DNA from: a virus
Reading direction: 5' to 3' (one strand)
Length of the DNA: 55,180 nt
IMG/VR virus record: IMGVR_UViG_3300020189_001839
Span: 1-55,180 of that record
Shown: positions 23,709-32,972 of the stretch, one piece after another
Numbering within the stretch: the stretch's first letter is position 1
How the letters are laid out: every line of letters starts with the position of its first letter
The notes under the pieces: generated by a model
Databases searched by the model: none
Told to the model about the DNA's origin: nothing
Seen by the model: only the letters and a program-made list of their open reading frames with translations
Program-made: the position numbers and the translations under genes

Positions 23709-23717
23709 GTATATATC
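23709..23717 (-). promoter_or_regulatory. Minus-strand late-promoter-like box GATATATAC
   Basis: The box reads GATATATAC on the minus strand and lies nine bases before the ATG of the tagged gene at 23699. It shows that the box-tag pairing also holds on the other strand. Confidence 0.5.
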
Positions 23718-23759
23718 TTCCTGGTATCCACCACATTGATATCTCTCAAATTTTATTCC

Positions 23760-25172
23760 ATGATAGTAGACATAGAAAATAAAGGAACTTACTTAAAGGT
23801 ATCATCATATTCTGAAGACGGTGATTTGATTTTTGTCGATGTTCCGGTACCCGAAAGTGAAAGATTTATATGGGAAAAATGCTCTCCAAATGACCGAAGG
23901 AGGGAGCAAGACTGGGAATCGTGGGATGGAATGTCAGTGAGAAAGGTAAAGACCCAGAAGTATGACAAATATCGTATGGTACAAATTCTGGAAGAAGCAG
24001 ACCCAGAATTAACCAAGTCTCTTTGGGATTTCCAAATCCCTAAAAAGTACTTCGTGGATATTGAGGTTGAGATGACCGACGAAATGGGAGATTCTCTCGA
24101 TACTGCAAATGCAAAGAATAAAGTACTATCAATTGGTATTGCTACAGATAAGTGTAAGTCTATAATTCTAGGTCTTGATCCATTAAGTGCTAAAGAACAA
24201 GCGGACATTCATAAGAAAACCAATGAATACCTAGAACCAATGGGTGATGAGTGGTCTTTCAAATACCACCAATTCGAGTCTGAATATGACATGCTTTACA
24301 CATTCTTTAAGAAGTTGGCCCCTAAAATGCCATTGATTACCGGATGGAACTGGTTTGGATATGACTGGCCTTATCTTGTCAATCGTGCTAAGAGACTAGG
24401 TATTGACCCTAAGATTATATCTCCTGCCAATTGGCTTATTGGAAAAAATAATTTACCAATGCACCTATTAATGGTCGATTACCTGGAGATTTATAAAAAA
24501 TGGGACCGCGTAATTAAGATCAAGGAGAGCAATAGATTGGACTATGTAGCAGAGAAGGCTACAGGATTAAAGAAGATTGTATATGATGGTTCTTTAAGGG
24601 ACCTTTACCAGTCTGACTTTCCAAAATTCATACTCTACAACGTTATTGACTGTGCTCTAGTCCATTATATAGATGTCAAGCTTAAAACTCTTCTAACCTA
24701 TTTTAAAATCGCAAATTTAAATAGGGTTGAGATCAGCAGGGCACTTTCCCCCGTTTGGGCTACTGAAGTTATGATGCTGAAGAAGTTTCTTGAAAGAAAC
24801 CAAGTGTTTGTAAATGAGAGGAAGGAAGAAAGTCATGTTAAGTTCATTGGTGGATATGTTAAAGAACCTATTAAGGGACTTCACGAATGGGTTGCTTGTT
24901 ATGACTTTGCCTCGCTATATCCTAACACAATTGTACAATGGGGAATTTCCCCTGAGGTTTACAAAGGGAAACTAGGTAAGGATGTTGGAGAAGCTAAGGA
25001 AGGCTGGGTTAAAACATCTTCCACTGCTCTCTTTGGAGGCGATGAAGAAAGTCCAATCCTCAAGACAATAATTAAGGATTTATACTCAAAACGAAAAGCA
25101 ACCAAAAAGAGAATGCTTGAGTTACAGATAGAAATTGATGGGTTGGAGAAACAATTGAAAAAATTAACATAG
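23760..25172 (+). CDS. 43A: B-family DNA polymerase, N-terminal half (gp43A)
   Basis: A 470-residue half of the replicative polymerase. It contains the N-terminal domain and the complete 3'-5' exonuclease: Exo I YFVDIE (D100, E102), Exo II GWNWFGYDWPYL (D192), and Exo III YNVIDCAL (Y293, D297). It then has polymerase motif A YDFASLYPNT (D382) and the first fingers helix (LYSKRKATKKRM). It ends in a Lys/Leu-rich helix (EKQLKKLT) before motif B, so it cannot polymerise alone. The rest is at 43107-44252. ATG 23760 is chosen because the open frame upstream is not polymerase-like and overlaps the minus-strand tagged gene. No intein is visible. Confidence 0.93.
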   Translation: MIVDIENKGTYLKVSSYSEDGDLIFVDVPVPESERFIWEKCSPNDRRREQDWESWDGMSVRKVKTQKYDKYRMVQILEEADPELTKSLWDFQIPKKYFVDIEVEMTDEMGDSLDTANAKNKVLSIGIATDKCKSIILGLDPLSAKEQADIHKKTNEYLEPMGDEWSFKYHQFESEYDMLYTFFKKLAPKMPLITGWNWFGYDWPYLVNRAKRLGIDPKIISPANWLIGKNNLPMHLLMVDYLEIYKKWDRVIKIKESNRLDYVAEKATGLKKIVYDGSLRDLYQSDFPKFILYNVIDCALVHYIDVKLKTLLTYFKIANLNRVEISRALSPVWATEVMMLKKFLERNQVFVNERKEESHVKFIGGYVKEPIKGLHEWVACYDFASLYPNTIVQWGISPEVYKGKLGKDVGEAKEGWVKTSSTALFGGDEESPILKTIIKDLYSKRKATKKRMLELQIEIDGLEKQLKKLT

Positions 25173-25209
25173 AATTTTCCTAAAATTACCGCACTCTAGG
25201 GACCCACTT

Positions 25210-25218
25210 GATATATAA
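25210..25218 (+). promoter_or_regulatory. Late-type box GATATATAA before the nucleotide-metabolism genes
   Basis: The box sits 51 bases before the dUTPase-like start in the gap after the polymerase half. The longer spacing makes its role less certain than at tagged genes. Confidence 0.35.
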
Positions 25219-25269
25219 AAAACCTAGAATCGGGAAGGGACTTTTAAAAAACTATTCTAACAAAGAAAT

Positions 25270-25737
25270 ATGGCAAATATCGACAATCAATGTTCGGACC
25301 TACAGATTGAAAATCTTTATCCCGAATCTAAAGATACTCTAGGCGACATCTTAAATCTCCAGGCAGAAACGCAAGAAAATGTGTATGGGTACAACTTCAA
25401 AGAAATGTCTTTGAGAGAACTCATGGAATTCTGGCACATGAACAATCACGCTCTCATTGATGAGATCCACGAAGCTACTGATGCTTTAGGTGGAATTAAA
25501 GATGGTAGTGGAAATGCAATATGGAAAAAATGGAAGAGTGCGTACTCAACATATTCCGATTTGAAATTTTCTGACCTTTCGGAATCTGATAAGGTAGAAT
25601 GCAAATTTGAGATTATAGATATGCTACATTTTTTCATGAACTACGCCGCCTCAATAGGGATGACAGCCGAGGAAATGTACAATATGTACATGAGTAAGAA
25701 CGAGGAAAACCGCCGAAGACAGGCAAACAATTACTAA
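25270..25737 (+). CDS. All-alpha dimeric dUTPase/MazG-like NTP pyrophosphatase
   Basis: A 155-residue helical enzyme. It has LQAETQ near the N-terminus, an E-x-x-E motif in ALIDEIHEATDAL, the second acidic motif EIIDMLHFFMNYA, and a C-terminal YMSKNEENRRRQANNY typical of dimeric dUTPases. Such enzymes hydrolyse dUTP (or related dNTPs) to the monophosphate and pyrophosphate, avoiding uracil in DNA and feeding dTMP synthesis. It is directly upstream of nrdB and nrdA, so the three form a nucleotide-supply operon. The exact nucleotide specificity cannot be read from the sequence. Confidence 0.78.
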   Translation: MANIDNQCSDLQIENLYPESKDTLGDILNLQAETQENVYGYNFKEMSLRELMEFWHMNNHALIDEIHEATDALGGIKDGSGNAIWKKWKSAYSTYSDLKFSDLSESDKVECKFEIIDMLHFFMNYAASIGMTAEEMYNMYMSKNEENRRRQANNY

Positions 25738-25762
25738 ACTAAAAAAAAGAAAGTATTAAATT

Positions 25763-26746
25763 ATGAAGGAGAACTATTCGCTACCGGAACCGATTTTGCA
25801 AGAGAACCCAAACAGGTTTGTTATTTTCCCGATTGAACAGCAGGAGATTTGGGAGATGTACAAAAAGCAACAAGCGTGTATCTGGACAGCAGAAGAAATT
25901 GATTTGTCTGCAGATATTGACGACTGGAGGAACAAACTTAATGATAACGAAAGACATTTTATTAAGCACGTTCTTGCTTTCTTTGCTGCATCTGATGGTA
26001 TCGTAAATGAGAATCTGGCTGAGAATTTTGTAAGAGAGGTACAATATTCTGAGGCAAAATTTTTCTACGGGTTTCAGATTATGATGGAAAACATCCATTC
26101 TGAAACATATTCACTTCTGATTGACACCTATATCACAGATCCACAGGAAAAGAAAAAGCTTTTCAATGCAATCGATACCATTCCTGCCGTTAAGAAGAAA
26201 GCAGATTGGGCTTTGAAATGGGTAGAGTCTGAACATTTTCAGGAAAGATTAGTTGCTTTTGCTGCTGTTGAGGGTATCTTCTTTTCCGGATCATTCTGTT
26301 CTATATTCTGGCTAAAGAAGAGAGGTCTTATGCCCGGATTAAGCTTCTCAAACGAATTGATTTCTAGGGATGAGGGAATGCACTGTGATTTTGCAGTTCT
26401 TTTGCATAACAATTACCTTGCTAACAAGGTTTCAGAGGAAAGGATTAAGGAAATTATCCTTAGTGCTCTTGAGATTGAAAAGGAATTCATTACAGAGTCA
26501 CTTCCAGTTAAGCTGATTGGAATGAATGCTGATCTAATGAAGCAGTACCTTGAATTTGTAGCAGACAGATTGCTTGTCGATCTAGGATGTTCTAAAGTTT
26601 TCAACGTAGAAAATCCATTCGATTTCATGGCAAACATTTCATTACAGGGAAAGACAAACTTCTTTGAGAAGAGGGTTGGTGAATACCAAAAAGCTGGAGT
26701 GATGAATTCCTCCGAAAACACGTTCGATATGGACGTAGACTTCTAA
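25763..26746 (+). CDS. nrdB: Ribonucleotide reductase class Ia, small subunit
   Basis: A 327-residue subunit that makes the tyrosyl radical for deoxyribonucleotide synthesis. The di-iron and radical site is clear: [13 protein letters not shown] has the E-x-x-H-x-x-x-Y spacing of E115, H118 and Tyr122 in E. coli Nrd[20 protein letters not shown] and the later [11 protein letters not shown] helix carry the other ligands. The C-terminus ([12 protein letters not shown]) is the expected acidic-aromatic tail that docks in NrdA. It is followed at 18 bases by nrdA. Confidence 0.95.
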   Translation: MKENYSLPEPILQENPNRFVIFPIEQQEIWEMYKKQQACIWTAEEIDLSADIDDWRNKLNDNERHFIKHVLAFFAASDGIVNENLAENFVREVQYSEAKFFYGFQIMMENIHSETYSLLIDTYITDPQEKKKLFNAIDTIPAVKKKADWALKWVESEHFQERLVAFAAVEGIFFSGSFCSIFWLKKRGLMPGLSFSNELISRDEGMHCDFAVLLHNNYLANKVSEERIKEIILSALEIEKEFITESLPVKLIGMNADLMKQYLEFVADRLLVDLGCSKVFNVENPFDFMANISLQGKTNFFEKRVGEYQKAGVMNSSENTFDMDVDF

Positions 26747-26763
26747 AAAAACAACACTAAGAC

Positions 26764-29238
26764 ATGTACGTAACTAAGAGAGACGGAACCAAAGAAGCGG
26801 TTAGATTTGACAAGATCTCCAACCGTGTTAAAAAGATGACCTATGGACTGAACAACGATTTTGTTGATTGGATGGGAATTTCTCAAAAGGTCATCGCGGG
26901 TATTTATGATGGGATTTCAACTGGGGAGCTCGATAATCTAGCTGCAGAGACTGCTGCATCTATGATACCAAGCCATCCTGACTATTCAATTCTTGCTGCA
27001 AGGATCGCAATCTCAAGATTGCATAAATCTACCAAGAAGAAATTCTCAGAGACCATCGAGGATCTATATTCCTATGTAGATCCAGAAACTGGGAAACCAG
27101 CTGGTCTAATAGGCGAGGATACCTATCAAGCGGTAATGAAAAATAAGACCAAGCTGGATTCCGCTATTATTCATGACCGTGATTTTAACTTCGAATACTT
27201 TGGATTCAAAACCCTTGAAAAGAGTTATCTCTTAAAAATGCATGGCATTCCTTCTGAAACACCACAACACATGTACATGCGTGTTGCAGTTGGTATTTGG
27301 GGATACGATATTAAGAACGCCCTCAAAACATATGAGCTTCTCTCTACACATATGATGACACATGCAACACCAACGCTTTTCAATTCTGGGACCAAGAAGC
27401 CACAGCTTTCCTCTTGCTTCCTTTTGACTGTTCAGGAAGATTCAATTCCTGGTATTTATAAAACGCTTTCCGATGTTGCCATGATCTCACAAAATGCTGG
27501 TGGTATTGGGTTAGCAATTCATAATGTTAGATCTACAGGATCCTACATCAGGGGAACAAACGGTAAGTCAAACGGTATTGTTCCGATGCTTAAGGTGTAC
27601 AATGAGACTGCCAGGTACGTGGATCAAGGTGGTGGTAAGAGAAAAGGATCTTTCGCTATCTACCTAGAGCCATGGCATGCAGATGTTGAAGATTTCCTGG
27701 ACCTAAGGAAAAATACAGGTAAGGAAGAAAGAAGAGCCAGAGATTTATTCTTAGCCTTGTGGGTTTCTGATCTATTCATGGAAAGGGTGGAAAAAGACGA
27801 AATGTGGTCTTTGTTCTCTCCTTCAGAGGTACCTGGACTACATGAAGTTTATGGGAACGAATTTAACGAGCAATATATTGCAGCGGAAAAAGCTGGTAAG
27901 GCCAGGAAAACAATTAAAGCTAGAGAACTTTGGGGAAAGATTATAGAATCCCAAATTGAAACTGGAACACCTTACATTCTTTACAAAGATTCTGCTAATA
28001 GAAAATCAAACCAGCAAAATTTAGGTACTATTAAATCATCTAATCTTTGTTGTGAGATTATAGAATATACAGATAAGGATGAACAAGCAGTTTGTAACCT
28101 TGCTTCAATCCCTGTAAATAAGTTCCTGAAATCAACTGACGCAAGGACCAATAAGATCATGAGGGGTAAATGTGATGTTGACCATGACTATCTTTACGAT
28201 GTATCTTACCAAACAGCTATCAATTTGAATAAAGTGATAGACGTTAACTTCTACCCTACACCAGAAACAAAGAGATCCAACATGAGGCACAGACCCATTG
28301 GTATAGGTATCCAGGGTCTTGCTGATCTTTTTGCATCTATGGGGATTCCTTTTACTTCGGAGGAGGCTAGGAAAACAAATTCTGAAATATTTGAAACTAT
28401 CTATTTTGCAGCTATGACTGCATCTAAGGATCTTGCTAAGAAATTTGGTGCTTATGAAACATTTGAGGGATCTCCTTTAAGTGAAGGTAAATTCCAGTTT
28501 AATCTATGGCAGGTTAATGACGAGGATCTTTCTGGAAGATGGGATTGGAAAAAGCTAAGAAAAGAAGTAATGAAGCATGGTGTTAGAAACTCGTTGCTTT
28601 TAGCTCCTATGCCTACCGCATCTACCGCACAGATAATGGGCAACAACGAGGCGTTTGAACCGTTTACTTCCAACATCTATACTAGGAGAACTCTAAGCGG
28701 TGAGTTTGTCATTATTAATAAGCATCTTGTGAAAGATCTTATCTCCCTAGAACTTTGGGATGAGGACATGAAGAACATGATTATTATCCATAAAGGATCA
28801 ATCCAAAATATACCAAACATACCTGATGATATTAAGGAGATTTACAAAACTGTTTGGGAGATCAAGCAGAAGGATTTAATTGAGATGTCTGCAGATAGGG
28901 GTAAGTTTATTTGTCAATCTCAGTCTCTCAATTTATTTATTGAAGGTGTAAATGCTGCCAAGCTAACTGCTGCTCACTTCCATTCTTGGAAGATGGGTCT
29001 TAAAACTGGTATGTATTACTTAAGGACTAAAGCTGCAGTAGATGCTCTTTCCGGTCTTGGTATAGATACAAGCAAGTATAAGGAAAAACCAGAACAAGTC
29101 CAATTGATACAACCTAAAGTAGTCGAGCAACCAGTCAAGCAAGCTAGCGAGGAATTAAAAGCATTAGCCGATCAAACTATGGATGATTTATCATGTAGCT
29201 TGGATAATCCTGATGACTGCTTGTCTTGTGGATCTTAA
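26764..29238 (+). CDS. nrdA: Ribonucleotide reductase class Ia, large subunit
   Basis: An 824-residue catalytic subunit. An ATP-cone allosteric domain spans residues 1-90 ([19 protein letters not shown]). It then has SSCFLLT (first redox Cys), the radical-site NLCCEI (Asn, Cys, Glu), [15 protein letters not shown], and a C-terminal [15 protein letters not shown] whose CxxC re-reduces the active site. The intact ATP cone suggests dATP feedback control. A thioredoxin encoded at 49519 could act as its electron donor. The gene is intact, unlike the split nrdA reported for some T4-like phages. Confidence 0.95.
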   Translation: MYVTKRDGTKEAVRFDKISNRVKKMTYGLNNDFVDWMGISQKVIAGIYDGISTGELDNLAAETAASMIPSHPDYSILAARIAISRLHKSTKKKFSETIEDLYSYVDPETGKPAGLIGEDTYQAVMKNKTKLDSAIIHDRDFNFEYFGFKTLEKSYLLKMHGIPSETPQHMYMRVAVGIWGYDIKNALKTYELLSTHMMTHATPTLFNSGTKKPQLSSCFLLTVQEDSIPGIYKTLSDVAMISQNAGGIGLAIHNVRSTGSYIRGTNGKSNGIVPMLKVYNETARYVDQGGGKRKGSFAIYLEPWHADVEDFLDLRKNTGKEERRARDLFLALWVSDLFMERVEKDEMWSLFSPSEVPGLHEVYGNEFNEQYIAAEKAGKARKTIKARELWGKIIESQIETGTPYILYKDSANRKSNQQNLGTIKSSNLCCEIIEYTDKDEQAVCNLASIPVNKFLKSTDARTNKIMRGKCDVDHDYLYDVSYQTAINLNKVIDVNFYPTPETKRSNMRHRPIGIGIQGLADLFASMGIPFTSEEARKTNSEIFETIYFAAMTASKDLAKKFGAYETFEGSPLSEGKFQFNLWQVNDEDLSGRWDWKKLRKEVMKHGVRNSLLLAPMPTASTAQIMGNNEAFEPFTSNIYTRRTLSGEFVIINKHLVKDLISLELWDEDMKNMIIIHKGSIQNIPNIPDDIKEIYKTVWEIKQKDLIEMSADRGKFICQSQSLNLFIEGVNAAKLTAAHFHSWKMGLKTGMYYLRTKAAVDALSGLGIDTSKYKEKPEQVQLIQPKVVEQPVKQASEELKALADQTMDDLSCSLDNPDDCLSCGS

Positions 29239-29255
29239 AAAAATCAACAATTAAA

Positions 29256-29909
29256 ATGGAAAGAGTTGAAAGCTTCGAAAATTTTATAAACGAAAGGGAA
29301 ATACCAGATAAGCAAGGGGAAATCCTTGTGATTCTGGGTCCACCTGGATCGGGCAAAGGAACCATATCTAAAAGACTTGTTGACCGCAATGATTTTAGCC
29401 ACATTTCTACTGGAGCCCTTATCAGGAATTCTGATGACAAAGAACTTAAGAAAATAGTAGAGGGAGGAGATTTCATACCCGATCGCATAATGGCTAGGAT
29501 GTTAAGAAAAGCATTAAGTAATGTTGACTTAGAAAAGGGTATTGTTATAGACGGGTTTCCAAGAAATTTAAAACAAGCTAAGCTTCTTGATTCTCTTTTG
29601 GGAAAAATGGGATTGGGTTTAAATCATGTTATTTACTTGGACGTTGACGAGTCTAAGTCAAAGGAGAGGATCATAAAAAGATCCAAGGATAGCGGCAGAA
29701 AAGACGACCAGGACGAAGAGATCATTTCCAAAAGGTTTATGGACTATAGGAAAAAAACGCTTCCTTTGGTAAAGAAATACAAGAAAAGCAGAAAGCTCGT
29801 TGAAGTAAACGCATCTAAGAAAATTGAAACCGTATATAAGCAGTTAGTAAAAAAAGTTGGTTTGCCTTATAAGCCTAAAGATGGAGGAAAGAAAGAAAAA
29901 GCTTCCTGA
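29256..29909 (+). CDS. adk: Tagged adenylate-kinase-like nucleoside monophosphate kinase
   Basis: A 217-residue enzyme with N-terminal tag MERVESFENFINE, then an adenylate kinase core. The P-loop is GPPGSGKGT, the AMP-site segment is SHISTGALIR (family T-G), IDGFPRN is the conserved Asp-Gly-Phe-Pro-Arg, and a reduced lid is followed by KRFMDYRKKT. The ATG at 29256 is chosen over a TTG at 29226. No late-type box is seen immediately upstream, unlike at most tagged genes, so it may be read from the nrd transcript. It balances adenine nucleotides and may be packaged. The end overlaps the next gene by 29 bases. Confidence 0.85.
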   Translation: MERVESFENFINEREIPDKQGEILVILGPPGSGKGTISKRLVDRNDFSHISTGALIRNSDDKELKKIVEGGDFIPDRIMARMLRKALSNVDLEKGIVIDGFPRNLKQAKLLDSLLGKMGLGLNHVIYLDVDESKSKERIIKRSKDSGRKDDQDEEIISKRFMDYRKKTLPLVKKYKKSRKLVEVNASKKIETVYKQLVKKVGLPYKPKDGGKKEKAS

Positions 29910-30300
29910 TAGCATTGTTTATGATGAAAGTACTGAAAAGTATGATGCTTTCCTAAAACCTTATGCTACTTCTGTATCGTCTCCAAAAATAGATGTTTCT
30001 GGTCTAGCTCTTTTTAAACAAAGAGCTGCCATCCATTCCAATCATAAATTTGGTAAAAGAGCTGAGGAGATAAAAGAACAAATCTCTGATCTATTGAGAG
30101 AGTTTGAGGATAATGAACTTGTATGGAATTGTTCTATGTCCTTTGAGGCTCATATCGGAACTGAGATATATCTCTATGAAAATAAGAAGGGAGAAACTTT
30201 TGCTAGTTTGGTCTCACCCAAAGAGTGGGGAAATAAGTTCCCATGCTACGGGCACTTTAAGTTAGATACAGATTACTCCTGGAAAAGAATTAAGAATTAA
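29881..30300 (+). CDS. DUF2452-like protein
   Basis: A 139-residue protein with the DUF2452 pattern: LKPYATSVSSPKIDVSGLAL, a long helix FGKRAEEIKEQISDLLREF, GTEIYLYENKKG, and SLVSPKEWG followed by a D-x-x-W near the end. This family is found in bacteria and eukaryotes (C1orf50 type) without an established biochemical role. ATG 29881 is preferred over an upstream TTG. It overlaps the adenylate-kinase gene and is followed two bases later by the next gene, suggesting one transcript. Confidence 0.65.
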   Translation: MEERKKKLPDSIVYDESTEKYDAFLKPYATSVSSPKIDVSGLALFKQRAAIHSNHKFGKRAEEIKEQISDLLREFEDNELVWNCSMSFEAHIGTEIYLYENKKGETFASLVSPKEWGNKFPCYGHFKLDTDYSWKRIKN

Positions 30301-30301
30301 A

Positions 30302-31006
30302 ATGAGTACCCACCACAACGAAAAAGTAGTTGAAGATTTTCTTTCAAAGCTACAATCTGAATTGGATCACAGGAAAAAGGTAGACCTGTCTGAAAGGGAA
30401 CAGTTAGATACCATTTGGGAAGTTCTTTTAAATTACTTGAAGTACTTCTCTGATATTAATATAAAGTCCCCTAAAATTATAGGTGGTAAACAACCACATA
30501 TTGTATTTGATCTGCCAAATACTGATGTTGATAAGCTTATATCAGTAATGGAGAAATCATTAATGGAGTTGGGAGTCAGATTTAAAAGACACAGATTCCA
30601 GGGTTCTCTTCCCCTATTTTCTGCTAAGAATAACACAATTCCTGGATTACTACACGGAAGGGGATATTTCTTAATAACCTTCTCTACAAGATTTAAAAAG
30701 AAGGGATCTACGCTAAAGATAGAATGTCTAAGGGAGAATCAGGTAGTGAAGGTGCTAGACGGAAAGCTTGACAACCTTACCTTAGTTTATTGGAATGGTT
30801 CTGGAATGAGCAGAAATTCGTTTGATCCAATTTGTGACAAAGAGACAAAAAAAGCTATGGAATTTCCTGATGATGAAACTGGTTATGTAACCATAGACCT
30901 AGTTGCTAGAAAAAGTGGGAAGAACATAAAGGCTGTTGGTGATTTTTCGTTAACATTAAACGACGAGCTAATTCTAGAAAGAATAACCTCTCTAGCCCGG
31001 GGATAA
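30302..31006 (+). CDS. Unknown 234-residue protein
   Basis: A mixed helix-strand protein. The N-terminal third is helical and charged; the rest contains regular strands (PHIVFDLPNTDVDKLIS, GYFLITFSTRFKKKG, GYVTIDLVARKSGKNI). No enzyme motif, tag or membrane segment is visible. It is placed two bases after the DUF2452-like gene. A TATAAATA box follows it and probably starts the next transcript. I do not recognise the family. Confidence 0.55.
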   Translation: MSTHHNEKVVEDFLSKLQSELDHRKKVDLSEREQLDTIWEVLLNYLKYFSDINIKSPKIIGGKQPHIVFDLPNTDVDKLISVMEKSLMELGVRFKRHRFQGSLPLFSAKNNTIPGLLHGRGYFLITFSTRFKKKGSTLKIECLRENQVVKVLDGKLDNLTLVYWNGSGMSRNSFDPICDKETKKAMEFPDDETGYVTIDLVARKSGKNIKAVGDFSLTLNDELILERITSLARG

Positions 31007-31031
31007 GGTGAAATTTTTCTAGTTTATCTAG

Positions 31032-31039
31032 TATAAATA
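31032..31039 (+). promoter_or_regulatory. T4-like late promoter TATAAATA
   Basis: The box exactly matches the T4 late -10 consensus and lies 23 bases before the ATG of the GT2-TPR gene. Confidence 0.6.
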
Positions 31040-31062
31040 GAAACTACATTATAAAAGTTTCT

Positions 31063-32349
31063 ATGGCACCTAAAACTAAGAGGAAAAAATCCAACAAGCT
31101 TTCTAGTAAAAAGAAAACACCTAAACTAAAAGCAGTACCCAATCCTACTTTGGAAAATAAACCAGTAGATACCTCATTGCAAGGCATTAGTATGTGTTTG
31201 GTAATGATTGTCAAGGACGAAGGTGATACTATTAGAAAGTGCTTAACCCAGGTTGCTCCTTATATTTCATATTATGTTATAGTTGATACAGGTTCTTCTG
31301 ATAATACAATAGATGAAATCAATTCCACAATGGAAGAGCTCGGAATCGAGGGCGAATTACACGAAAGACCCTGGGTAAACTTTGAAGTAAACCGCACAGA
31401 GAGCTTGGAATTAGCAAAGGGTAAGTGTGACTATCGATGGATCATAGATGCTGATGATACCTTTCAAGCAACAGATAGCTCGATTAATCCATTTCACGGA
31501 CTTACTAAAGATGTGGATTGCTACCAAATTCTTTATAAGTTAAATAACCTTCAGTACCACCGTGCTCAGATTGTGAGATCTGATCAGGACTGGGTTTATA
31601 AGGGGGTTCTTCACGAGTATTTAGATCTTCCCGGAAAAGAGCAACTGGTTCAATATCAAATCCCCTCAGATAGATGTCATGTGGATGCTGATATTAGTCC
31701 TTTAAAAAGAGCAAATTCACTTGAAGAAAAATACTCTAATGATGCAGAGATTCTTGAGAAAGCATTGGAAGATGAACCAGATAACGCAAGGTACATGTTC
31801 TATCTTGCACAAAGCTACCGTGACTCCGGACAAAAGTTAAAAGCCATTGACGCTTATGAAAGAAGAATTGAAGCCGGTGGATGGGAAGAAGAGGTATACT
31901 ATTCAATGTACATGATTGGTAAAATTAAAGAGCAGCTGGGGAGACATCCGGATGAGGTTATCCAAGCATATTCTAGAGCTTGGGAATATAGACCGGAGAG
32001 GTTAGAGGCTGTTTTCCATGCAATGAGAAAGTTAAGAGAGCGTGGAAGGTGGGTGATGTCATTCACATACGGTAATATGGCAGTGAAGAACCCGGGGACC
32101 TCTGATATACTTTTTGTTGAGCCCGATATATGGCAATGGAGACTTTTAGATGAATACTCACTTGCAGCTTTTCATACTGGGAATCCGGAAGTAGCTTTTG
32201 AAAAGACTGAAGCGGTAGTAAAAATGGACTTTTTCCCGTCACTGCCAAACCAAGAAAAGGACAGGATTTTAAAAAATTTAGACTACTTCAGGAAATCCGC
32301 TGTACAAAAAGCTGAAATGATTAAACAAAAGGAATCTGCAAATCAATAA
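31063..32349 (+). CDS. GT2-family glycosyltransferase with C-terminal TPR-like repeats
   Basis: A 428-residue protein. After a basic N-terminal 40 residues (KTKRKKSNKLSSKKK), the GT-A core shows SMCLVMIVKDEGDTI (family-2 start), VIVDTGSSDNT (nucleotide site), and the metal-binding DADD in WIIDADDTF. The C-terminal half contains TPR-type helical pairs (ARYMFYLAQSYRDSGQKLKAIDAYERR), common in protein-modifying glycosyltransferases. It may glycosylate virion proteins or host surface glycans. A TATAAATA box precedes it. The basic leader could bind DNA or the capsid. The acceptor is unknown. Confidence 0.82.
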   Translation: MAPKTKRKKSNKLSSKKKTPKLKAVPNPTLENKPVDTSLQGISMCLVMIVKDEGDTIRKCLTQVAPYISYYVIVDTGSSDNTIDEINSTMEELGIEGELHERPWVNFEVNRTESLELAKGKCDYRWIIDADDTFQATDSSINPFHGLTKDVDCYQILYKLNNLQYHRAQIVRSDQDWVYKGVLHEYLDLPGKEQLVQYQIPSDRCHVDADISPLKRANSLEEKYSNDAEILEKALEDEPDNARYMFYLAQSYRDSGQKLKAIDAYERRIEAGGWEEEVYYSMYMIGKIKEQLGRHPDEVIQAYSRAWEYRPERLEAVFHAMRKLRERGRWVMSFTYGNMAVKNPGTSDILFVEPDIWQWRLLDEYSLAAFHTGNPEVAFEKTEAVVKMDFFPSLPNQEKDRILKNLDYFRKSAVQKAEMIKQKESANQ

Positions 32350-32402
32350 TAAAAGGTATTAAACACCCTACCAAAAAAGCTTCTATCGTTGGATACCAAA
32401 CC

Positions 32403-32411
32403 GATATATAA
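32403..32411 (+). promoter_or_regulatory. GATATATAA box immediately before a tagged gene
   Basis: The box ends three bases before the ATG at 32415. If it is a promoter, the transcript would be nearly leaderless, unlike the usual 18-20 base spacing. Confidence 0.35.
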
Positions 32412-32414
32412 GAT

Positions 32415-32972
32415 ATGAAATTAAGAAGCTTTACATCATTCACATCTGAAAATATTAGCGAATCCCTAAGGTATCATATAGAAGAGGGCCTTTCCCTAAT
32501 GGAGAGTGTTTATAGAATAGAATCTGATTCTTGGCTGGATTTAATAAATGAATCTAGAAACCTTTGGATTAATGAGCAGATAGATCTTGACCTTGATGAC
32601 ATTTTCCTTATTAGTACAGAAGCTGGACAAAAAGCTAAATATCGGGGAGAAGAAGTTTTACTTGACGTCCCGTTCGAAATTAACGAGGAAAAATACCAAG
32701 GTAGAAAGGTAAAAATCAACAAGCCTTTTAGAACTCCTGGTGAGACAAGGAAGTTTGCTGTTTATACAAAAAACGGCGAGGGTAAGGTTGTCAAGGTTAG
32801 GTTTGGACAACCAGGCCAAAGAATAAAGAACGATGATCCAAAGGCTTCTAAATCGTTTAGAGCAAGACACAGATGTACAGATCCTGGACCTAAATGGAAA
32901 CCGAGATACTGGTCTTGCAATGTCCACAGATACCACAAACTCCTGGGTCTTAAATCCAATAATCCGTGGTAA
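32415..32972 (+). CDS. Tagged protein with DUF5872-like C-terminal domain
   Basis: A 185-residue protein. The N-terminus MKLRSFTSFTSENISE fits the tag pattern (aromatics then I-S-E), and more L/I-x-E sites follow within 60 residues. The C-terminal 75 residues have the DUF5872-type pattern: RKFAVYTKNGEGKVVKVRFG, then KSFRARHRCTDPGPKWK and YWSC, with conserved Cys, His and basic residues. This domain is frequent near head and prohead-protease genes of T4-like phages, but its function is unknown. The stop overlaps the next gene. Confidence 0.6.
   Translation: MKLRSFTSFTSENISESLRYHIEEGLSLMESVYRIESDSWLDLINESRNLWINEQIDLDLDDIFLISTEAGQKAKYRGEEVLLDVPFEINEEKYQGRKVKINKPFRTPGETRKFAVYTKNGEGKVVKVRFGQPGQRIKNDDPKASKSFRARHRCTDPGPKWKPRYWSCNVHRYHKLLGLKSNNPW

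Noticed and set aside
25100-25172. A split intein at the polymerase break
   Set aside because: The 43A end and the 43B start are ordinary Lys/Leu/Glu helices. There is no Cys/Ser splice residue at the junction, no HN dipeptide and no intein block sequence.
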